This document shows, piece by piece, positions 57,101 through 64,000 of a stretch of DNA of 64,000 nt. Each line of letters opens with the position of its first letter. Position 1 is the stretch's first letter. The DNA is from Tritrichomonas musculus. Its lineage: Eukaryota > Parabasalia > Tritrichomonadida > Tritrichomonadidae. The notes below the pieces were generated by a model. That model was given only the letters and a program-made list of their open reading frames with translations. It did no database searches and was not told the DNA's origin. The stretch is taken from contig JAPFFF010000022.1 in assembly GCA_039105265.1 (NCBI GenBank), forward strand, positions 2,377,137 through 2,441,136, read 5' to 3'. The position numbers and the translations under genes are program-made.

Positions 57101-59691
57101 TCAACTCGAGTAGATTCGATAGCAACCTATTCAAGGAGTATCTCAACTACAGTTCAGCTGGAACCACGTTATGGAGTGTTGAACCCAATAGCATCATTGG
57201 TACCACATCCTCATTGAAGCAGTTCATATTGAAGTCACCCAAATACGACACCAAGTTGCAATTCATCGATGCACAATCATTTGTCGCTGGAGGTACATTA
57301 CGACAATTCGGTGTAGACTTTGGGGGAGTTGAGAATAGCTCGAAGGGTGTGTTCCCATATGAAGCCATCAACACTGAGAACTACAATGAGGTCCTCTCAA
57401 AAGCAGAGCCATTTGAGCATGAAGCGTTCTACAGCTATCTCAACCAGAAGAACCCATTGACACCAGATGATTACAAACTATATCTCGAGGATGCCAAAAA
57501 CTATAAAACCCGATGGGACTACCTACTTGCATACAATGATAATGATGTCGAGATGATGATCAAACCCATTGACAACCTGATTGCACTCAATGCTCAGTAC
57601 AATGTGAACCTCATCTCAAACCTATCGCTAAGCAAGAATGCATCCTGTATCAAGTATGCACTCGCATATAAGGAATTTGATCCAAATGCTGAATACTCTA
57701 TACAGAATCCCATTAACAAATTCAAACCAAACCTCGATTGGTGGCGATACAAATGTGAGAACTACTATAACCAGGATGTCAAATATAATCAATCTCATAA
57801 GGACAAACCCAGGAACCTCAATAAATGTGTTTGTGAGGAGCAATTCGATAAGTTCATGGAGATGTACAACAATCCAGATACAGGTAAGTGCCATCTCTGT
57901 GGTGAGCACTTCACATGGACCAACAGACCTACTCTCGATAGAATCAATAATGATATCGGTCATGAACTCAGCAACTGTAAACTCGCTTGTGCGGAATGCA
58001 ACAGACTTCGCAGTCGTGATGACCCCAATATAACCAAACTCCGAATTCAGCTGAAGAAGTACTGCAAGATGATGCATCTCCCAACACTCATCAATGATGA
58101 ACAGGAGTATTACAGCTTACGGAACAACATCACTGGTGGTCTATCCAATGTCATGCATCGAGTCAACATCAAGGGTCATACCAAAATAAACCGTTTTAGA
58201 TACAACGCCGTTGATCACAAGGTAATCTCATATGATACTCCACACACGATGACTCATATTGTTGGAGTCGATTTCAACAGCTTATACCCATCTGCATTCA
58301 GTTCAACCAAACATGATGCAAATCCATATCACGGGGGAGTCATGTATATGACAGGTTCCATGATAGAGCGATTGGAGGTGTACAACAATGGTACCAAAAA
58401 TATGAACACCTACAGCTCATGTATGCGTATCATCAACAGCCAGAAGCTCCGAAAGCATCCCAAATTCCTGTTTAAAGCGGAGGTCATGTTGAAATGCCCA
58501 ATATCCAAAATCAACTACTTCATCAATTTCCCACCTGTATTTCGCAATTTCGATATCACCAATGATGAGGCCACAATTGGTCCATACATGCACAACTACA
58601 TGACTCACAATAAGCTCCCATCTGTTGATAAAACTGAACGGAAGCTGACCATGAGTGTTGATACAATGGGCACCTATCAGACATTCTCGAATTACTACCT
58701 CTGGTTCCTACTTGACCATGGACTTGTCATTGAGGATATCAAGAGTCTCACCAAATACGAGGCTCATCGCGGATTCAACCCATTCGTTAGCGAGTTCATG
58801 AAACGCCGTCAGGATATCATATCAGGTGTTGCTAAGGGGAATGGCTTGGAACAAGACTTGAGCGTAGCGAACGAGAAGTTCTACAAGATCAGCATGAATG
58901 GCTCATATGGGTACGATGGTATGAACACCGAGAAGTTCTCCAAAATCAAGATATGCTCACGCGATAAGACCTTCCAGAATATCATCTACGACAACTATGT
59001 CAGTGGCACCAAATTGAGTGATGACAACTATCTACTCCAGATGAACCCAAAGAGCTTCAAATGCACGACATGCCTTCAGGAATCATTCTGGACTCTAGAT
59101 AATGCCAAATTCTGGTATCTCACATTCATATACGAGTTCATGTACAAGTGCCTTGATGTGGAGCGATTCCATTTCATAGAGGGGGACACTGATAGTGCGT
59201 ATTTTGCGGTTGCTGGTGATGATACCAAGAGGTCCGATCAAGAGTTCAAATACATCATCAAGAATAGGGCATTCTATGATGAGAACATATATAAGTTCAT
59301 GCCGAATCCCAATATAAATACAATCGCTGATGAGAAGAAAATATTGGGTCTCTGCATTGAGAAATATGGTGAGAATATGATAGCGTTAGCCCCTAAGTGC
59401 TACACCATATTTAATAGTGGGTCGGTTACCAAGGCACTCAAACTCAAGGGGGTCTCCCTCAAGAAAAACCATATTACAAGTGATGATTACAAGGACATCA
59501 TCGACAATGGTGGTGTGAAGGTTGGCAAAAATATCAATCTGCAAATGACTCGCAATACCAAAATCCAGAGCAAAATCAGTGAGATGACGATGTCCAAGAT
59601 CACGGTAAACAAGAATGCTCTCACTGGGACACATGCCAAAATGATTGTCCTCGAGAACCAATCCTGTGCACCATTCATCCACGGACAATGA
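54133..59691 (+). pseudogene. Broken family B DNA polymerase of element D
   Basis: Same architecture as 20041-25602: N-terminal KFLN repeats, charged coiled coil, YSYFNKYYPEY repeats, OTU-like stretch, zinc finger, exonuclease motifs, the HNH/endonuclease VII-type insertion (CHLCGEHFTW, DRINNDIGH, CAECN) and palm motifs DFNSLYPS, MNGSYG and GDTDS. Most of the sequence is nearly identical to B. It is broken in about two places and its end is replaced by element E sequence. A short segment before the MNGSYG motif has a different, longer sequence than in B. Confidence 0.9.
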
Positions 59692-60031
59692 GACAGTTGT
59701 ACCTGATTTGCCAATATTGGATTATGCCAATAGATTATATCTCGTATCACTACAAGGTCAAGCTGTACATAGCATTATAGGAGAACATGAATATACACCA
59801 TCCGTGATTGCAACAGTTGATACTGTTATAGAACCACAGGCACCTATTATAATTGATTACGATTCATCTAAACCAATCAAAATCAAAACATTTACCGATT
59901 CACTAAAACACATCGAAATGAGGCTAGTAGATTTCATGTACCAACCTGTCATATTAAAGTCTCCATTATTTGTCAACATTAAAATTAAACCCGCAGGGAC
60001 AACTAATATTTGCGCACCAACAAATCATTAA
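59687..60031 (+). pseudogene. Minor capsid candidate, 3' part only
   Basis: Codes about 113 residues homologous to the C-terminal half of 9135-9887: NRLYLVSLQGQAVHSI, EYTPSVIATVD and MRLVDFMYQPVILKSPLFV. The 5' half is missing because element D sequence abuts here. The open frame continues back into D sequence to 59645, which is fortuitous. Confidence 0.75.
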
Positions 60032-60089
60032 GCTTTGATTCAATTAAAGATTTATTTTTGAGTAGGTATCGGGTGTACATGAAGTGGTT

Positions 60090-60282
60090 GTATGAGATGA
60101 TTACATGAATGAGTTGTGATACAAGATATGGGAGATGATTGTATGGGTTGCTGTAGGAGGTTGCATAAGATGGGTTGCTGTAGAAGTATTCTAGATAGGT
60201 TGCATGAGATGGGTTGCTTGAGTGGATTTGTGTGAGATGATTGCATGAGATGATTGCTGTAGGAGTATTCTAGATAGGTTGG
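60090..60282. repeat. Imperfect minisatellite
   Basis: Words GGTTGCTGTAG(G/A)AG, TATTCTAGATAGGTTG and GCATGAGATG(G/A) alternate several times with a period near 60-80 bp. No gene is supported here. Confidence 0.7.
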
Positions 60283-60288
60283 TATTAA

Positions 60289-60550
60289 GTAGTTATACAT
60301 AGTGAAGGGGGGATAGATAACCAGTATAAGCAAATGAGGCTCCCCGTGTAGGGTGGCTGGGTGGGGGTTGCTTGGGGGCTGTTTGGAGATATGGTTTATT
60401 ATAGCGAGGGAGCTTTTCAAAGCGAGGGAGCTATAATATAAAACATCTCCAAAGTACCTCAAATTATCGTCTCTTCAGGAAGCTTTCAAAGCTGGGGAGC
60501 CTCATTTGCTTATACTGGTTATCTATCCCCCCTTCACTATGTATAACTAC
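60289..60550. repeat. Perfect 57-bp inverted repeat with nested inner hairpin
   Basis: Arms 60289-60345 and 60494-60550 are exact reverse complements. The 148-bp loop holds a second imperfect inverted repeat (GGAGATATGGTTTATTATAG against CTATAATATAAAACATCTCC) and a direct repeat GCGAGGGAGCT. It could be a foldback/MITE-like insertion or a functional cruciform. No target site duplication is evident. Confidence 0.9.
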
Positions 60551-60612
60551 TACAGCATTGGATTAAACGCTTTGATCCAAGAATATAATTGAGCTGCAAA
60601 AAAATTTTTTTA

Positions 60613-60889
60613 CTTTATGCCTTTATCAACTCAGCTAATTTTTTCAGCTCTTCTAATTCTTTTTTCTTTCGTAGCCTATACTCCTTTTGTTGTTGCCTTC
60701 TTGCCTCGAGCCTTTCCTCTGGTGTATTGTATTTGCTCTTGCGTCCTCGCTTTTGTTTTTCAGGAGTTGGTGTTTCCTCTTCAGCTTTTTCTTCAGAGAT
60801 TTTTTTTTAAATTCTCTTCGGATTTACTTTTAGATAGTTTTTTTATAATATCAGTTTTATTAAATTGTGTGAGGTCTATTTGATTAGTC
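60613..60889 (-). pseudogene. bZIP-like protein of element E, looks broken about once
   Basis: Counterpart of 9891-10133. The basic block GRKSKYNTPEERLEARR, QQQKEYRLRKKKELEEL and KKLAELIKA are readable on the minus strand, with a start region MTNQIDLTQFNKTDI. As in element A, it lies between the minor capsid candidate and other virion genes. Confidence 0.65.
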
Positions 60890-60922
60890 ATTTGCCTTCG
60901 TGATAAAATGTAAAATAAATTT

Positions 60923-62251
60923 CTAAACACACACATATTTCAAACACAGATGATATTTGTTAATTAGTTCGTTGTATTGTTTGTTATATACTTGCTTTAC
61001 TTCCTGACTTACCATTCCATATATCTTTATGTCTGGATACTCATCTGTCGTTCCAAATGCTTTTGCAGGGATGTTTCCATAGCCTCCACAGTTTAATTGA
61101 AATAGCTTAAATTGTGGATTCTTGAAGTAGGTATGATGAGTGTGCTTTTCAGGGAATAAACAAAATATTGAGTCAACAAAGCGAGGAGTAATAGTACAGG
61201 TGGTTTTGCAATTTGGATTTTTTAGTCTATTTGTTGTAGTATATACAGAAAGGGTTTGTGTAGGAAATGTTAATGGATGAGTTGGGTCAGCATATCTTTG
61301 AACGAGACTGGAATAAATATTATCTTCAATACCAAAGCATGGTATGATAGATGAGCATTCCGTAATTTCATAACTATTTACTTGGAATGTTCTGGCGTTT
61401 GCTGTAAGTGCTTTTGTGTCTGTTGATATGGCAGTATACATTGTTATTGGTTCATTTATTGGAGTAAATTCATTCGTAATATTTGGTAAAGTATATTTTG
61501 ATATTTCTTTATAGTTATTTTGCAAACCTAGTTCTGGGCCCAAAGGACAGCATACCATTCCAGCACATGAGAAGAATAATCGAAGCTCTATCTTGCCTGC
61601 GAAGGCTGGGAGGTATTTAATATTAGAGAGGGGTAAGAATCGTCTCAAATCTATCTTGAGATGAATTTTGTATGTTTGTTCATACCATTTAATACCATTT
61701 CTCTCTTTCCAATCAACAATGAATCCTGCTCTACTTCCTGACTTACCATTCCATATATCTTTATGTCTGGCCTTAGAATATACATCTGCTCTCTTTGTTG
61801 TTTCGTTGGCACAACAGGCTGTAAAAAATGATTCTTCACAACCAAAATTCTGGGTATAGATAGTAATGCCATTAGCCACGATTTCATATTTTTCGACGGC
61901 ATCCCTAGCATCTTTAAAGCCAAACCAAACTCTATTGAATTGATAATTATCATCTGTATTTTCTATTTCTTTAACCTCTTGTCCTGCAGCTTCTTTAATA
62001 CTGACTTCCATATCAGCTTTTATAAATCCATTATATATGTCTGCTGTATTGTTTGTGTTTGGAAATATAATAGCGCTGATATATGAGCCTTGAGAGATTG
62101 GAGGAGATGGAGAATATGATGTTTGGGGGCTTATAGTATACTGTTTGTTGGTATCACTTAGGGCTATACAATTATCTACAATATCAAAATATGATGCTAT
62201 TTGGGTACATACTTCAGCTGATGTTCTGAGTTCAATCTCTGGATTAATCAT
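60923..62251 (-). CDS. Major capsid protein of element E
   Basis: 442 residues with the full N-terminus (MINPEIELRTSAEVCTQIAS). It matches the element A capsid throughout the first jelly roll and most of the second (VWFGFKDARDAVEKYEIVAN, IYTQNFGCEESFF, KIDLRRFLPLSNIKYLP, QLNCGGYGNIP). Its last 24 residues (KQVYNKQYNELINKYHLCL and on) instead match the end of the small protein 2271-2792. A 39-bp segment occurs twice in the gene (60998-61036 and 61732-61770). GTTTTTATTTTTTTATAAAAAC precedes the ATG. Confidence 0.82.
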   Translation of the reverse strand: MINPEIELRTSAEVCTQIASYFDIVDNCIALSDTNKQYTISPQTSYSPSPPISQGSYISAIIFPNTNNTADIYNGFIKADMEVSIKEAAGQEVKEIENTDDNYQFNRVWFGFKDARDAVEKYEIVANGITIYTQNFGCEESFFTACCANETTKRADVYSKARHKDIWNGKSGSRAGFIVDWKERNGIKWYEQTYKIHLKIDLRRFLPLSNIKYLPAFAGKIELRLFFSCAGMVCCPLGPELGLQNNYKEISKYTLPNITNEFTPINEPITMYTAISTDTKALTANARTFQVNSYEITECSSIIPCFGIEDNIYSSLVQRYADPTHPLTFPTQTLSVYTTTNRLKNPNCKTTCTITPRFVDSIFCLFPEKHTHHTYFKNPQFKLFQLNCGGYGNIPAKAFGTTDEYPDIKIYGMVSQEVKQVYNKQYNELINKYHLCLKYVCV

Positions 62252-62277
62252 GGTGTTTTTATAAAAAAATAAAAACT

Positions 62278-62892
62278 TTATAACATATCAGAGAAAATAT
62301 TATTCCTCCTTCTACGAATGACTTGAGGTTGAGGAGGAGGTGTTGGTGGTAGTTCTTCCTCTGGTTCTTCTTCTATATCATTGACGAAGTCAACTTTGCC
62401 TGAATGCAAATTAGGCTCTTGAATATATTGTGGCTGAGTATATTGATAGTAGGGTTTGCTCATTTGTTTTTGCACCACTTCTTTTATCATCCTTTTTTGT
62501 TCTTTCTTTTCTCGTTTATTTTTTATTTCTTCCCCTAATAACTTTAGCTGATTTAATATTTTCATATTTATTGTAGGGTCATTGGCATAGCCAACTTCAC
62601 TATGTGAATATATATTTGATTGCGGCTTAGTCCTTTCGATTTTTTTGGCAGAGCAGACCTTTCCCTGAGAGCAAGTGGGGAGAGGTTTTGTAGGCTCTTC
62701 TGCTGGCTCTTCTACTTCCTGCTCTTCTACCTGTGGTTCAGCTTGAGGTTTGGATAGGGGCTCCTTACGAGGCCTAACAATATATTTTCCTTCTGTTTTG
62801 GTAGGGAACACTTCAAAATCATCGTCTTCAATCCCACGTAGCCATTTATTTATCAACTGTAATCTTTTGCTTTGAGGCACTCTTTTGCTCAT
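62278..62892 (-). CDS. Hypothetical virion-type protein, charged and proline-rich
   Basis: 204 residues. The N-terminal 45 residues are compact (RLQLINKWLRGIEDDDFEVF, GKYIVRPRKE). An acidic Pro/Glu-rich linker, a Lys-rich helix (LGEEIKNKREKKEQKRMIKE) and a tail with ELPPTPPPQPQ and RRRRNN follow. The layout suggests a scaffold or core protein. ATTTTTTTAAATTTC precedes the ATG; 26 bp separate its end from the capsid start. Confidence 0.6.
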   Translation of the reverse strand: MSKRVPQSKRLQLINKWLRGIEDDDFEVFPTKTEGKYIVRPRKEPLSKPQAEPQVEEQEVEEPAEEPTKPLPTCSQGKVCSAKKIERTKPQSNIYSHSEVGYANDPTINMKILNQLKLLGEEIKNKREKKEQKRMIKEVVQKQMSKPYYQYTQPQYIQEPNLHSGKVDFVNDIEEEPEEELPPTPPPQPQVIRRRRNNIFSDML

Positions 62893-62951
62893 TTATGAAA
62901 TTTAAAAAAATGTTTGAATATGCAGGCTTTTACACGAATTTGTTTGAGTTT

Positions 62952-63713
62952 TCACCTCCTTACTTTTCTTCTTCTTCTCATGCCTCTTATCATTCTATAT
63001 CTTTTGCCTTGATATATTTTATAACCTACTGGTTTTCTTGAATAATGGATACGTGGATAATTTAAAGAATTTAGATAATAATTGGCTAATAATTCATTAT
63101 TTACGTCTCCTATTTTTTTCTCTAATTCTTTCTTCTTCTCTTTGTTGTCTATTCTCTCACTGCTCTCTCCTAGTGATTTTATTACTTTAGCTCCTACTTT
63201 AACATATTTATTGTCTGTTGTATTACCAATAGTTTCTGCAATTTCACCACCTCCATTGAGTAATTCAGTTTTATTATCCCATGCCCATTTCAATCTCTCT
63301 TTCATTTTATTTACGTGTTCATAATTATTTTTGGGTATTCCATCTGTCATTTTATTATATGCTTTTTTAAGCTTGTTTACAAATTTCCATGTTATCCCTT
63401 CGGAATTATTTTGAGTTGTCATAGGGGGTGGCATAGGAGCTGGTGCTGGTGCTGGTGCTGGAGGCGGCATATAATGTGGGGTAGGAGGAGGTTCTTGGAT
63501 TGGCTTGGGAGGAGCTGGAGTAGGAGTAGGAACTGGAACTGGTTTTTGGATTGGTTCTAGAGAAGGTCCTTGGGTGGGTTTTTTGCTAAAGAATTTGTTA
63601 TATGTATTGCTCACAAGATTTGATATTTTATCACTTATCCCTCCTATTGGCTCTTCTGTACCATCACTTCGTAAGGTAGGAGCAGTACCCATCGTTAAAA
63701 ATGGAATAGACAT
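62952..63713 (-). CDS. Hypothetical virion core-type protein with basic C-terminus
   Basis: 253 residues. Residues about 25-45 are helical (ISDKISNLVSNTYNKFFSKK); then a Pro/Ala-rich linker (PPAPAPAPAPMPPP), a helical middle (FVNKLKKAYNKMTDGIPKNN), and a C-terminal tail GKRYRMIRGMRRRRKVRR that resembles adenovirus core or pVII/mu-type peptides. Probably DNA-binding or capsid-internal; inference. ATTTTGTCTTCATTTAA precedes the ATG. Confidence 0.6.
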   Translation of the reverse strand: MSIPFLTMGTAPTLRSDGTEEPIGGISDKISNLVSNTYNKFFSKKPTQGPSLEPIQKPVPVPTPTPAPPKPIQEPPPTPHYMPPPAPAPAPAPMPPPMTTQNNSEGITWKFVNKLKKAYNKMTDGIPKNNYEHVNKMKERLKWAWDNKTELLNGGGEIAETIGNTTDNKYVKVGAKVIKSLGESSERIDNKEKKKELEKKIGDVNNELLANYYLNSLNYPRIHYSRKPVGYKIYQGKRYRMIRGMRRRRKVRR

Positions 63714-64000
63714 TTAAATGAAGACAAAATTTAGCTTACCAATCATCAGGTTTGCCTTTTAACTCATCTGCCATATAGTAGTATACAAAAGGGGTGATTT
63801 AAGACCGGGGGTCTTAAAACGCTTCGCTTCCCCCTTTCTCGGTTCTCCGCTCTTGACGAGCTTCGAACCGACCACCATAAATATAGGTCATCAATGCGGT
63901 CCATAACTGTCTTCAGTTTTTGATTTGTTATACGAGACCCTATATTGCGCATAAAAACCTGTATTTGAAGAAGATTTTTTGCAAGCATGGAAACGAATAC
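63714..64000. other. Gene-free tail with hairpin
   Basis: No supportable gene. A 9-bp stem TTTAAGACC/GGTCTTAAA with a GGG loop lies at 63798-63818, followed by a GC-rich stretch containing GGTTCTC and GAACCGACC inverted words. It may be a terminator or subterminal sequence of element E. Confidence 0.5.

Larger units (their letters stand above)
51518..59686. mobile_element. Element D: truncated relative of element B
   Basis: Starts with the family terminus AGTAGTGATAG and then parallels element B gene by gene: the 100-residue gene, KilA-N, the repeat-bearing gene, the tRNA-like segment and polymerase. It lacks the cassette gene 19273-19596. It stops at the end of the polymerase, where unrelated element E sequence begins; no right end is present. 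Flank before the left end is AAGCTC. The polymerase is broken in about two places, so D looks older than B. Confidence 0.88.
59687..64000. mobile_element. Element E: AT-rich relative of element A, partial
   Basis: Begins abruptly inside a minor-capsid gene at the D junction and continues with a bZIP-like gene, major capsid and two virion-type genes, running out of the window. Gene families match element A, but order, composition and spacing differ. It looks largely whole to the right of the junction apart from about one break in the bZIP-like gene. Confidence 0.75.

Noticed and set aside
1-64000. Bacteriophage or bacterial genomic island
   Set aside because: Double jelly-roll capsids with rve integrase, 6-bp duplication, bZIP-like and Ulp1-type proteins and lack of ribosome binding sites fit Polintons in a eukaryote.

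Overview
The window looks like a repeat-rich stretch of a eukaryotic nuclear genome, probably of a unicellular eukaryote, made almost entirely of nested Polinton/Maverick-type virus-like elements. The evidence is protein-primed family B DNA polymerases, an rve-type integrase, an FtsK/HerA-type packaging ATPase, double jelly-roll major capsid proteins, a Ulp1/adenain-type protease, long terminal inverted repeats (TIRs) starting AG and ending CT, and a 6-bp target site duplication. The standard genetic code is used, genes appear intronless, and starts lie close behind a T-rich box. A Polinton-packed protist such as a parabasalid (Trichomonas-like) would fit, but no host marker gene is visible, so the host is inference.

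Layout. (1) 1 to about 16.9 kb: element A, relatively GC-rich, left end outside the window. It carries the end of a capsid gene, two related HNH endonucleases, a conserved small virion-type protein, a 2099-residue fibre-like protein, a minor capsid candidate, a bZIP-like protein, a B-type polymerase and several small genes. (2) 16,969-42,129: element B, a full-length Polinton of about 25.2 kb with 239-bp TIRs that differ at about one position and a GATGGA duplication on both sides. It has KilA-N, polymerase with an HNH/endonuclease VII-type insertion, fibre, a large modular protein, integrase, capsid, ATPase and small virion-type genes. (3) About 16,898-16,968 and 42,130-45,792: remains of element G, whose Ulp1-like protease was split by element B, followed by four or five small unknown genes and a field of short repeats. 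(4) 45,793-46,151: an isolated right end of the B family. (5) 46,152-51,517: element F, very AT-rich, with a broken polymerase, about 2.2 kb without genes and two small genes. (6) 51,518 to about 59,686: element D, a truncated relative of the left half of B with a broken polymerase. (7) About 59,687-64,000: element E, an AT-rich relative of A, abutting D abruptly.

How the genes work together. Polymerase plus integrase would replicate and insert the element. Capsid proteins, ATPase, protease and fibre-like proteins would build virions. KilA-N, bZIP-like and HNH proteins are likely regulatory or selfish-nuclease accessories. Nearly every start in every element sits 8-25 nt behind a run such as ATTTTT, which looks like a shared promoter. 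Hairpin-forming repeats lie between B genes and again in G. The nesting order suggested is F containing G (which received B, and perhaps A) and, separately, D; B looks youngest, while D and F look old and broken.
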